Below are positions 1 through 11,059 of a DNA stretch of 64,000 nucleotides, piece after piece; the stretch's first letter is position 1; every line of letters begins with the position of its first letter. The translations under genes and the position numbers were made by a program. The stretch comes from Datisca glomerata (Eukaryota > Streptophyta > Magnoliopsida > Cucurbitales > Datiscaceae), in NCBI GenBank assembly GCA_003255025.1, contig QANY01007891.1, positions 248,001 through 312,000 on the forward strand, given 5' to 3'. The notes beneath the pieces were generated by a model. The model saw only the letters and a list, made by a program, of their open reading frames with translations, made no database searches and was not told where the DNA came from.

Positions 1-61
1 GTAGCAATGAATCTAATGCTAATTTAGCAGATATAGCCTTCGCTGTGCCTGTAAATTCAAT

Positions 62-2515
62 TTAGATTATTGACACAAGAGCAACAAGTCACATGTGCTA
101 CACTTTATCATGCTTTTCTTCTTACAAGCCTTGCCCAAATCCATCATATGTCCAACTTCTCGATGGTTCACATGTTAGCATTACTCATGTTGGAACAATT
201 GATATTACACCCACCATGAAGCTTGAAAATGTTTTTTTTATTCCATCATTCAAGTTTAATCTCATATCCGTTAGTCAAAAAGAAACACAGACTAATGACT
301 TCTTTGTAACTTTCTTTTATAATTAATGTGTTTTTTCAGGACCTGTCAACGAGGAGGGCGATTGGGCAGGGTAACTTTCATGAAGGGTTATACTGCTTTC
401 GAATGGCCAATTCTGCTATGACAATCACTAAACCTCCTTCAATTAACCTCTGACATTGGTGACTTGGACACCCATCTTATGGGACTATGCGAAATTTAGT
501 TAATGATTTTCTTTCAATTTCTTGTTTTGAAAATAAAACTTGTGATGTCTGTCGACAAGCTAAGCAAACACGTTTACCTTTTTCCTTCTAGTATTATTAA
601 TGCAAGAATACCATTTGAATTAATCCATTGTGATATATGGGGTCCTTCTCTACCTTCTTTTAATAGTTTTAAATATATTTTAACAGTTGTGGATGATTAT
701 AGTCGTTGTACTTGGATTTATCTCATGCACCTTAAGTTCGAGACTAAAAATATTTTGCAATCTTTGTTTACCATGATTAAGACTCAATTTTCTTCTTGTA
801 TATATAAAGTATTTTCTAGTAATAGTGCAAATTTTTTTTCAACCATTCAAATGGTACGTTCTGATAATGGTACAGAATTTCTTTTAAAGATATGCCAAAA
901 ATCTTTTTGGATCATGGTATTATCCACCAATGAATTTGTGTTGAAACTTTCCAACAAAATGAGGTAGTTGAGCGTAAGCATTGTCTCCTTCTCGAGGTTA
1001 CACGAGCTCTTCACTTTCAAGCACATCTTCCCTTTAAAATTTTGGGGTGAGTGTGTCCTAAGAGCTAAGTTTTGGGGTGAGTGTGTCCTAAGAACTGCTT
1101 ATCTCATCAATAAAATGTCAACCCCTCTTTTATCCAACAAATCACATCATGAAATGTTGTTCAACTATAAACCAAATTATTCAAATTTGCGTGTTTTGGC
1201 AGCCTATGTCAACGATATTAAACATAAATTTGATCAAAAGGCAAAACCTGGAGTTTTTGTTGGCTATCCTTATGCTCAAAAGGGATATTGTGTTTTAGAT
1301 ATAGAAAATAAAATCATTTTCACTTCCTATTATGTTATTTTTCATGAAGGTATTTTTCCCTTTCGCGATGTGTCTATGTCAACGATGCCAATTAATGACC
1401 AAGTGCTTCCTTTGAATTTAGACATAGAACCCTCTTATAGCCATCCAAGTACTTCCCACAATATTCGTATAGAAAGTGATGTTGAAGTTCCCACCTTGAA
1501 TGTGGAACAACCTCTTGTCCACAAAAATACTTTGGTGGAAGTAGAAACATATGTATCACCACAAAGAAACCCATCCAATTCTACATCAACAAATGGTGAT
1601 ACCTAACTTGATACAATGCCAAATTTAATTGAACTTCAACCTCCCAACTCCATTAATATACCTGTCTAAACAAAATCTGGATGAACATGCCGGCCACCTT
1701 CTTACTTAGTTGATTACCACTGCTCAACTGCCACTCATGAATGTCTACCTCTTTGTCAATATATGTAGGAGACATGCAAATGAGGGAGGTATAGCCTATC
1801 CTCATTTGTCTATCTCCTACTGATGGTACGTTGCTTTCTAACCCTACTCCATATCGTCGTTTAGTTGGCCGCCTCATATATCTTATAGTTACAAGACCTG
1901 ATATCAATTATTCAGTTAGCATATTGAGTCAGTTTATACATGCACCACGTGATACCCATTTAGATGTTGCTCATCAGGTGGTTCGTTATTTAAAGGGTTC
2001 CATTGAGAAATGAATTTTTTCTCATCCTCTATTACTCTTCACTTGTGGTTTTTGTGATTCTGATTGGGTAGGATGTCCAGTTGCTCGTTGATCCACCACT
2101 GATTATTAAATTTTTTTGGGATCCAACCTTTGTCTTGGAAAACTAAAAAGGAAGCCACAATTTCTCGTTCTTCTACCAAAGCTAAGTATAGAGCTCTGAC
2201 GAGCTTTAACGTGTGAGTTTCAATAGTTAAAATATTTGCTTCATGATTTTGGGATAGATCATACATCTCCTATTACTATGTTTTACGACAATCAAGTTGC
2301 CTTACACATTGCCAACAATCTCGTTATTCATGAACGCACTAAATACATTGAACTTGGTTGTCATTTTGTTTGGGTAAAAAGTACAATCCATGCTTATTAG
2401 TCCAAGATTTGTACCACTTCAGCACAACTTGCAGACGTATTTACCAAATCATTGGGTAAAGATCAATTCCTTTGTTTAATTGGCAAGATGGACATTATAT
2501 CACGCTCACCTTGAG
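62..2515 (+). pseudogene. copia pol pseudogene (protease-integrase-RNase H; RT deleted)
   Basis: The integrase catalytic part reads well at 503-967 (HCDIWGPS, VVDDYSRCTW, VRSDNGTEF). The C-terminal part continues at 968-1606 (NKSHHEMLF, YAQKGYCVLD). The text then passes from a pre-RT motif (PPSYLVDYHC near 1690-1720) almost directly to the pre-RNase H segment (GRLIYLIVTRPDINYSV near 1867-1920). The roughly 1 kb that normally encodes the RT palm, including YVDD, is missing. RNase H motifs follow near 2285-2380 (YDNQVALHIANN and ERTKYIELGCHFV). The frame breaks at the protease/integrase junction, at 967 and after 1606. A 30-bp tandem duplication at 1041-1100 repeats the peptide FWGECVLR. Confidence 0.8.
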
Positions 2516-2521
2516 GGGGAG

Positions 2522-2820
2522 TGTCAACTTTCCATATACAAGTTGCATTGGTGTCATATGCAAGAATTACGAAAATCATTTCTTACAATTAATTTTCTAC
2601 TTGTATAGCATTTTTCCTTATTAGATAGAAATACATTATTCTGAAATTACTATCTTTCCATCCAACTTCTTTCTTTCCATATAGTTTTTCTTTCCATGTA
2701 TTTCATTTTTTGTTATTAATTTCTTTCCTGTAATTTCTTTCTTTCCATGTAATTTAAAATATAATTCAAAGTAATGAGAATACTCAATTGAGAAAATTAT
2801 TCGAAATTTCAATTCTTCTA
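2522..2820 (+). repeat. probable 3' LTR of the first copia element
   Basis: TGTCAAC begins directly after a purine-rich tract at the end of the RNase H region, which is where a 3' LTR should start. The stretch is T-rich with repeated tttctttcc motifs. The right end is uncertain because the matching 5' LTR lies outside the window. Confidence 0.45.
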
Positions 2821-3757
2821 AAAAATTTGCCTAGCAAAATTTGCTATTTGTACATGGAGTTCTAGGCTATGGTTTAGTGACCTTATAATTAATTTATCTG
2901 AAATTCAAATTCTACAAATTCATATTATTACAAGGTGGATAGTAGTTTTAATTCTTGAGAGTTCATATAGTGGGGAATTGATATCATTATAAGACGATTG
3001 CCTGCAATGTCTAATTAAATAAGATACAAGCTAGTAAAGTAACCTAAATTTTGTTTCAACTGATATAATATATCAAAATAGTGAAATTTAAATTAACATC
3101 AATAAATTGCAAATTCTTTGTAACAAAAAATCATTTGCACTTATTTTGTCATAAATCGTTTTTCAATTAAGTCCAAATTTCTTAAAGTCCAATATTAACT
3201 AAATAATAATTTGCTTCATTTTCTTTTAAAAATCAATAGTGAAACGTTTTGAAACACAGGAAGTACGAACTTAGTAGAGCCTTTTTCAAATGCACTACTA
3301 CAAAGTGTATGGATTAGGGGACCGTAGAATCCATCCACATCTGAGAGAGACAGAGTACCATTCAACGATATTTAGAGAAGAAACAAAGGAATAAATACAC
3401 CGAGAGATTCACTAATTCAAAGATTAAATTAATTACCACAAGTTAAAACGCGAAAACACACCGGCTCTACGACCATTGTAATCTTGAAGGTCTCCTCCAT
3501 AGTTCGTGGACTTAGTCATTTCCATGGACACAACCCTCCACCCACAACTGGTATGATTTACAGTTCATAGATACACATTAATTAAACTTACAGAAAGAAT
3601 TACAAATGTAGAGATAGTAGGGTGAGTCCATTAGCCTATGGAGTATGGATCGAAGAGAGCGAGAAATAGAGATCCTTATAATCATGGCCAACAAAATCAA
3701 TGAAAGACTAAAGATGTAGAAGTCAGAACTACGACTCTTATTTTTTTTTTTGAAGAG
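2821..3757. other. AT-rich intergenic, no gene seen
   Basis: No reading frame with recognisable protein similarity was seen on either strand. The composition is AT-rich with short A/T runs, including an 11-base T run near 3741-3751 just before the next element. Confidence 0.5.
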
Positions 3758-4742
3758 AATTACATTTTTGTGCCTCAAACTATCATCGATAAACACTTTA
3801 AATCTTAAATTTTAAAATATTATAATTTAAATTCTAAACTATTTAAAACTCATAATCAAAATCTTAACTCTAACTCAATTAAATGGGTGTTGAAATTAAT
3901 GAAAACGACCTCATTTCAGCCTACCTAAAAGCGACTTCGTTTTAATATTTTAGGATTGGCTATCTTCTTTCTTCTTCTATACGAAAGAAATTCACCTTTC
4001 CCTTCCCTCGTCGATTTGCAATTTTCAGAGAAGAGGAATACAAATTTCAGCAATTTCCAGTCCGGGTTTGAGTTAAGTTACGTAGATTTCTTCTCATTTC
4101 CTCTCTGATTTCTTCTCTCTTCTCTGTCTGCGAAATGAGGGTTTTGTTCTATACTGATTTATGTTCTACGAATCAACGGTTAGATTATTTTGCAATTAAT
4201 TTTTTTCTTTTCGATTTATGTTCTGTAGAAAACCCCCTTCTTCTCTGATTGATTAAGGGCTTTGATTGAGAGACCTGATAGTAGATCGTTCCATAGAAAA
4301 CCCTTCTCTCTTCTCTGCGTGCTAATGTTCTTTGATTAAGGGCCTTGATTGTGATTGTCAATCCTCTTTACTCTGATTTTAATCTAGAAAGTATTTCATT
4401 TTCAGTGAATTTTAGTGTAATGTTCTTCTCTGGTTTTGAAAGTATTTTTGTAGCTATTACATTCAGATGTTCTCTGGTCCGAATAGCCATAAAAAAAAAC
4501 TTACCTCAAGAAAGGCATCGAAGAAGAAGGTTTCTTCGAAGAGGGAGTGTTTGGATAATGGGGTTTTTGGAGTAGAGTTTTATATAAGCCTATCCCACGA
4601 TATTAAAAGGATGTCATTTTAAGTAGCAGAAACGACTCATTTTGAATATAGCACCCGGTTAACAGAGTTAATGTTAAAATTTTTAATAGTTTATGACTTA
4701 AAAGTATTTATTGATGATAATTTAATATACAAAAGTGTAATT
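3758..4742. mobile_element. nonautonomous TIR DNA transposon (MULE-like), about 1 kb
   Basis: The two ends are long imperfect inverted repeats. The left end reads aattacatttttgtgcctc then a run containing atcatcgataaacacttt. The reverse complement of the right end gives aattacacttttgtatatt then atcatcaataaatactttt. The match continues inward for roughly 150-200 bases, with gaaaacgacctcatttc on the left facing a related block on the right. The interior (about 3970-4560) is a CT-rich stretch that resembles a captured 5' leader but codes for nothing recognisable. Very long TIRs without a transposase suggest a MULE-type element. No clean target duplication was found, so the exact ends may be off by a few bases. 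Confidence 0.6.
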
Positions 4743-5940
4743 TTTTTTATCTAAGGTTCAATATATCGTTTGTCTTCTTAGGATAAAAACGCAAGTCTTC
4801 TTAGGTTTTTATTTGAGATCTAAATATCAATGGAAATTGAAAAACTGAACTGAAATTGGCGGTTTTTAATCTGAATCGTCGGATGTATGATGTTAATGCA
4901 GGTGTTTTGGCTCATAAATAAGATTTAAGGGAAATGAATTTTTCAACAGTGTTTTCAGTTTCATGAAATTTAAGGACAAATGCGGACCGGTCGATTTTTT
5001 GAAGAAAATGAACCGAATAAAAACTTTCAATTCAACTAAAAAATGAATTAAACCAAACCGTAAATTACAGAACCGTGAATTATTGTTTGGTTCGATTGAG
5101 TTTGGCAGTTTTGCAACAATACCTGTGCAGTTAAATTTTTAGCAAAAATTCAACCTTGAAAACTTAAGTCACCAAGCTCAATATCAGTAAACCACCAAAT
5201 TAGTAAATCACTAACTAGTTCTAAGAATCAGTAAAGCACTAACTATTAACTAGTTCTCCAAATGACCAACTAGTAAATCACCAAGCTTAGACGCAGAAAT
5301 CACCAAAACGCAGAATATCAGTAAACCACCAAATGAAAATCCAAAACGAAGAATATCAGAAAGCTCATGGTCCTAAAACGAGCCCTAATCCCAAACGAAA
5401 ATCCTAAACGAGCCGTAAACCACCAAATGATTCAATGAAAATCCTAAAATGAGCCCTAATCCCAGAAGATCCTAAACTCCTAAAGAAAATGAGCTATAAT
5501 CCTAAATCAGTGAACAAAACAGTAAAGAAAATGAAGAAACACAATCACATTCAAGACAATCGCACATGACAGAGAAGGAAAAGGAGGGAGAGAGAAATGA
5601 GCCCTAATCCCAACTCCTAAATGCAGTCGACGAAGGGAGGAAGGAGAAAGGAGAAGCAAGAAAGGAATCTGAAACGAGGAGATCTAAAACGAAACGTGGA
5701 AATCAGGAACAAGGAGATCTGTAACGAGGAGATCTGTAGCTGCACGATCGGGGAGAGGGTGAAAGTGAAACGGTAGAGGGTGAAACGGAAATGAACCCTA
5801 ATCCATTTTTTGAGATTATATACTGAGGGAAGAGGGTGGAGCGCAACGTATAGGGGAGATCAGTTGAGAAATTACTCAGGGCATGAAACGCCATTGTTTT
5901 GTCAGTGAACTTTCGATTCGATTTGAAAATTCAATAATTT
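4743..5940. other. non-coding region with degenerate short repeats
   Basis: No gene was recognised. Bases 4975-5130 contain accggtcgatttttt, aaccgaataaaa and ttggttcgattg, a degenerate relative of the GGTTCGG-type MITE near 55.8-56.25 kb. Bases 5160-5560 hold irregularly repeated phrases (agtaaaccaccaaat, gagccctaatccca, gaaaatcctaaa), probably the relic of an old tandem repeat. Bases 5570-5790 are purine-rich with repeated ggagatct phrases. Confidence 0.45.
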
Positions 5941-6640
5941 TTTTATAGTGAGGTCCTTTAGTCTACCAGTCAAGATTAAATAAAAAGTGATGACTGGTGA
6001 TGTGTTCTAGCCCACTTGCCGGGATTAAACAAAAAATGATGACTGGTGAGGTGTTCTAGCCCACCATTCAAGATTAAATAAAAAATGATGAGTGGTGAGG
6101 TGTTCTAGCCCACCAATCGGGATTAAACAAAAAATGATGACTGGTGAGGAGCTCTAGCCTACCAGTCAGGATTAAACAAAAAGTGATGACTGGTGATGAG
6201 CTCTAGTCAACAAGTCATGATTGAGGATCTAGCCATAGTAGGCACCTAACAGGTCCAACCACTACGTTGAATTGTTATCTAACCCTCGATATGTCACCTC
6301 GGAGGCGCATCGACAATTAATGCTCATCACTTTATGTCAAAGGTCGCCTCCCTTCCGTCCGATTGAACATAGTCAAGACATGTTTCATGTCTCGTAAAAC
6401 TTCTTTAACACACCTTCGAGATGCTTCTTCGACACGCTTCTTCCACCCCCGAGGACCTAGATATAAATACATATACTTATCGATAGAATATGTATATCTT
6501 CTCTCCCCTACAAAACTATGCCAAAATATCGACAAATGACCGACTTAGGCATCAGAGGCCCTTAGGCGCGACAACCACCCCCAGTTCCTTGCCATTAGGG
6601 TTCCTTGTCTATGTTTTGCAGACGTTGAGGCTGTGAGAAG
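5941..6640 (+). repeat. probable LTR or solo-LTR fragment (Ty3/gypsy-like)
   Basis: Downstream of the 49-bp repeats lies a TATA-like segment (gatataaatacatat near 6469-6483), then accgacttaggcatcagag near 6540-6558 and acaaccacccccagttcctt near 6570-6589. This order resembles the R/U5 part of plant gypsy LTRs, in which a gacttaggcatcggag-type phrase is common. No adjoining internal domain was found, so it would be a solo or truncated LTR. The boundaries are approximate. Confidence 0.45.
5950..6240 (+). repeat. 49-bp tandem repeat with internal hairpin arms
   Basis: The core tgactggtga (once tgagtggtga) recurs at 5991, 6040, 6089, 6138 and 6187, an exact spacing of 49 bases. Each unit carries a version of accagtca before gattaaa and of tgactggt after it, so units can fold into stem-loops. 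About five to six copies are visible and units diverge by several substitutions. The block sits at the left of a region that looks like an LTR, so it may be a U3 subrepeat. Confidence 0.85.
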
Positions 6641-8628
6641 ATCTAGTCAGAAGGAAGAGTACACTGACCATAATGAGGAAATAACTTGTATAACATTATT
6701 CCAGCAGACTCCCCTAGTTAGAAGGACCCACACACTTAGCATGAGAAATCAACATCTGTACTGTGGTAGTTTTTGGCTAAAACAAGCAATATATATATAT
6801 AATATGTATAAATGTTCTAGAAATCCTAATATCTCTAGATGATGGATGTATACCCAAAGATTTGAAGAAAACTAAACATTGTTGGGTCAAAGAAACAAAA
6901 CAAAACTGAAAAGAGATATAATATAAGAGGATGAAATATATTGTAAGTATTTAACGATTATATATATTTTTTCATATAAGTATGATATCATATTATTATA
7001 TGAGGCTATTTATAAGAGGTAGTTTTTTTTCAAGATCTTTATATTAACAGATTTTATTGTTACTGTTTGATCTAGCAATGTTTGTTTCCTTTTTGTCAAC
7101 TGTACGTGTTGAAGAAATCAATAATCAATAATATATATAAAATACGAATAAGACTACATGTAAAAGTGATTGATCAGTTTCTGACTTATTATGTCAATTA
7201 TTAAGAATTTAATCTATTGAAGGTTGACGATGTTATTTGTTAAATGTTTTGTGTTGCAATAGAGAATTAATAATTTTTTTAATCAATATCTCATTTTGAC
7301 ATGTTCCTAGATAATGCAATTTGGTTATTGATCGTATTGTGAAGCTGGAATCTGCATCGCTTCCTCATCATATTTAGTTTAATGTGATTCGTCCTAATGT
7401 TTTGATTTGATGTTTATGTTGACTCTTGTTAATTACTTTTCTTGTTGTCATTTTGTTGATGGATTTTATTCCCTCAAAAAAACAAAAAAAAAACTGAACT
7501 ATAAATTTTAATATTAAATTATTCATTTATATATTCTTTGATGTAATTCGATCTTTAAATTAATTTATCTCTGAAGTTTTTACAATTCATATATTTTAAT
7601 AATTGTAATAGTAAATGTGATTTGGTAGAGAGAATATTATGAGACGTATAAACTCAAAATTTTATATAATAGTGAGGGCATGTGTCAAAAAACGCTTTCC
7701 CTTCTTAGTCCTATTTATATATATTATAGACTTAAAAATATAAAAAATATTGAAGTATTAATTTCAATATCGAATTATTCAATTAATCAATTCTTTAATA
7801 AAATTCAATCTATTTAAACTAATTTATCTCTTAATTTTTTACAACTAAAATATTGTAAATAATTGACATGATAAATATGATTTGGTAGAGATAATACCAA
7901 AAAATTGTCAATTTGAAATTTCATATAATAATAAGGGTAATTTGTGTCAAAAAAATATTTCTCCCCTAAACCTCATAGAAGTAGATAGTAGTAATGATTT
8001 ATCATAATCTTACTATCCCTTTGAAATGAATTTTGTTTAGCTTTGAATTCATCAAGTTGTGGGGTGCTTAGTTAGGAGAGGAAATCGCCGAAATTTTATA
8101 CATTTTTTGCTGATATAATGACGCATTTATTATAATTGGCCAGCCAATGAAACGTTGTCACGAATATCATAACCACCGTTTAAATAAAATCAAAAGTCCA
8201 ATTATTCTTATTTCTGGTTAAAAATATGATGCTAATTAATTTCCACATTTATTTAATTAAAGCTGAATATTATTGATGTACATTTACAAAAATCGGGTGA
8301 CGACAAATTTCTATATACATCACAAGTTATGCTTGTAAATTAAATTAAATATGTTTTAGCGATAAACGAAAACCAATTTGCTCTAATTTTAGCAGTCTGA
8401 GCAATTTTATTTTTAATTAAAAAACAATTAAGAAATTAATTAATATATGTCCTTTTAGCATAAGAGAAGCCGAGATAGACTGACTCTCAGCTACATTTGC
8501 TGATAAGTTTCAATTTGAAAAAACAAAAAACAAACAAAAGTCTTCTAATATGAATATAATTCTTGCAGATAAGGTTTCAATTAGTTTTATATCATCAATT
8601 CAAACTCACATAAATCTCTTCAAACTCT
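6641..8628. other. AT-rich intergenic with a diverged direct repeat
   Basis: No gene was seen. Bases about 7492-7705 and 7738-7965 are a diverged direct repeat of roughly 220 bases sharing ordered phrases: taatttatctct, tgatttggtagaga, aaatttcatataata and gtgtcaaaaa. The stretch from about 8040 to 8628 is the upstream region of the phosphatase gene. It is AT-rich and no specific regulatory motif was established there. Confidence 0.5.
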
Positions 8629-8635
8629 TATAAAT
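8629..8635 (+). promoter_or_regulatory. putative TATA box of the phosphatase gene
   Basis: TATAAAT lies 93 bases before the ATG at 8728, in a pyrimidine-rich context. Transcription starting about 30 bases downstream would give a 5' leader of about 65 bases. A second candidate (tttatatc, near 8587) is further up. This is inferred from position and motif only. Confidence 0.4.
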
Positions 8636-8727
8636 CTCCCATGCTCCCATTCATACTCCCACTGCCACATTCATGATCTTCTCTCCTGAGAAAACTTAAA
8701 AACTCTATTAATCTTTGTGCCGATACG

Positions 8728-11059
8728 ATGACTTTCTTTACAAAATCGCTAATTTCTCTATTTCTACTGCTAACCGCGGCTGATTTGTGCAGCGGAGGTG
8801 TCACCAGCACCTATGTTCGGAAATCTTATGGTTCCGAAGACATGCCAGTTAGCTCTTTCCCCGTCCCTCCTGGTTTCAATGCACCTGAACAAGTATGTTT
8901 TGTTTTTTAAACTTGAGTATTGATGATTAGTTTTGTATGTGTTTGATGTTATTAGTTTTTTTTTTTAAATGTTTGTTTGTAGGTTCATATAACTCAGGGA
9001 GACCACGACGGGAGGAGTGTCATAATCTCGTGGGTGACACCGAAAGCGCCACAACGTGCCGTGCGATATTGGGCAGCCGAGTGCGAGACCAAACATGAAC
9101 TTGAACACGAACACGGTCATCACAAGCACGGACACAAGCATTTACACAAGCAGAAGGCTCATTCAATAGTCAAGTCCTACAGATTTCATACATATACTTC
9201 TGGTTTCATCCATCATGCTACTATTGATGGACTCGAGGTCATTTATTTAATTTTCTTTTTCGTAACATAGATTTATCTTCTTTACTTAATTTTTGAATAT
9301 AAGATCTGAAAATCGTAACTGATTTGCAGTATGACAAAAAATACTTTTACGAACTTGGTCACGGCAACTCGACACGTCAATTTTCCTTCACAACTCCTCC
9401 GGAAGTAGGACCGGACGTTCCATACACGTTCGGGATTATGGGTAGTTCTGCGTTTAATCATACTAATCGTTACTTGCTCCTTTTCTTAATACAGTCTGTG
9501 AAAATTGTGATTTTTTTTGAAGGGGATCTGGGACAAACCTATGATTCAAATCAAACACTGGAGCATTATGTATCAAATCCAAAAGGACAAGCAGTGTTGT
9601 TTGTAGGAGATCTTTCGTATGCAGATCATTACCAAGACCATGACAATACGAGGTGGGATACATGGGGGCGTTTTGTTGAGAAGAGTGCTGCTTATCAGCC
9701 TTGGATTTGGACTGCTGGCAACCATGAACTTGATTTTGCTCCTAGCATTGTAAGTAATACTTGTAATTTCGTCTCATCATAATTCTCACCCCAAATTTTT
9801 TATTAAACAATAATATGGTTTAACGACTAAAATTTATTTTAACCCGACAACTTAATTTTTTTTTAGATCAGTGGTAGTTTATCAAAATTTTCTTATAATT
9901 TAAGCTGTCATGCTTTGATCTGATTGGTACTATCGGAGATGATGACATGTATAAATTATCCCCACAAAATGTGTATAAACGTGTAAAACTACCAAATAGC
10001 ATACTATTTTACCTTCTATTTGTAAAATTACATTTTATAGTCTGTTTATCCCATTTAAATTTATATATTATGATGCAAGATTGATAATTTTCAGGGAGAA
10101 GAAGTGCCTTTCAAACCATACACGAACAGATTCCATACGCCTTACAAGGCATCACAGAGTACATCTCCACTTTGGTACTCAATCAAGCGTGCATCTGCTT
10201 ACATTATTGTCCTTTCTTCTTACTCAGCCTATGGTAAGTATTTTCTTATTAATTTCTTTTCATAAAAGAGTTAATTATATATTACCAGAGATATAACTTT
10301 TTTTATGTTTACTTAATTAGGTAAGTATACTCCACAATATACTTGGCTTCAACAAGAGCTTCCCAAGGTGAACAGAACCGAGACTCCATGGTTGATCGTT
10401 CTCCTTCACTCTCCATGGTACAACAGTAACAACTACCATTACATGGAAGGGGAAAGCATGAGAGTCATGTTCGAGTCGTGGTTTGTCGAGCACAAAGTCG
10501 ACATTGTCTTTGCTGGTCACGTACATGCCTACGAACGCTCGGTGAGCATTGAACTGATCGTTTTACTATACGTAACATAATTCCCACGTCTAAAAATTAC
10601 ATATGTGTCGATCGATCGGTTGTTATCTATCTAAATTTGTATGGTGCAGGAGCGAGTATCGAATATTCAATACAACATAACGGATGGCTTAAGCACCCCA
10701 ATTAAGGACCCTTCTGCGCCAGTTTACATAACGATCGGGGATGGTGGAAACGTTGAAGGAATTGCTGATTGGTAAGTTTATATCATTTACTAAAAGTAAA
10801 TACACATATGGGGATAAAATTTAATGAAAATTGAGCAAATTTGGTTGATTGGTGTAGGTTTATTAAGCCACAACCTAGTTACTCGGCATTCAGAGAGGCA
10901 AGCTTTGGGCATGCGATGCTGGAGATAAAGAACAAAACTCATGCATACTACACATGGCATCGTAATCAAGACAATGAGCCCGTTGCTGCTGATTCTATTT
11001 GGTTATTCAATCGAATTTGGAATCCTAAAGACGAGAGTAGCCAATTAGCTTTAGCTTAG
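8728..11059 (+). CDS. purple acid phosphatase, secreted, KBPAP-type (8 exons, 480 aa)
   Basis: This is a binuclear metallophosphoesterase that hydrolyses phosphate monoesters at acid pH, probably secreted or vacuolar. Exons, all with GT-AG introns: 8728-8892, 8983-9237, 9330-9441, 9523-9749, 10095-10233, 10321-10541, 10650-10771 and 10858-11059. Together they give 1443 nt, a typical length for the high-molecular-weight plant PAP class. Residues 1-24 form a hydrophobic signal peptide. An N-terminal fibronectin-like domain precedes the metallophosphatase domain. All seven metal ligands are visible: D179 (GDLGQ), D207 and Y210 (GDLSYADHY), N244 (GNHE), H329 (LLHSPW), and H366 and H368 (GHVHAYERS). 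H245 and H339 fit the substrate-binding histidines. Several N-glycosylation sequons are present. Oddities are a His-rich insertion at residues 93-115 and Ser388 where kidney-bean PAP has its inter-subunit Cys345. No stops or frameshifts were found, so the gene looks functional. Confidence 0.95.

Larger units (their letters stand above)
1..2820 (+). mobile_element. Ty1/copia retrotransposon, right part, degenerate
   Basis: This element runs off the left edge of the window. In order it shows a protease active-site remnant (IDTRATSHMC near 70-105, with the usual Gly of DTGATSH changed to Arg), a GAG-pre-integrase Cys motif (CDVCRQAKQ near 540), an integrase core, an RNase H end and a purine tract (gaggggga near 2512-2519) followed by a TGT start typical of a 3' LTR. 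Several frames are needed to read it and stops are frequent, so it is dead. The right LTR boundary near 2.8 kb is a guess, because no clean terminal CA or target duplication could be identified. Confidence 0.85.

Noticed and set aside
1653..1907. Minus-strand frame opposite the copia element
   Set aside because: It is the shadow of the plus-strand RNase H region, which carries clear copia motifs.
4345..4575. 76-residue frame in the TIR element
   Set aside because: It has no recognisable similarity and no splice context. It is likely a chance frame in CT-rich DNA.
9442..9522. Continuous frame through intron 3 of the phosphatase (extra residues before GDLGQ)
   Set aside because: Splicing at 9442-9522 restores the conserved GIMGDLGQ motif. 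The extra segment has no counterpart in the family.
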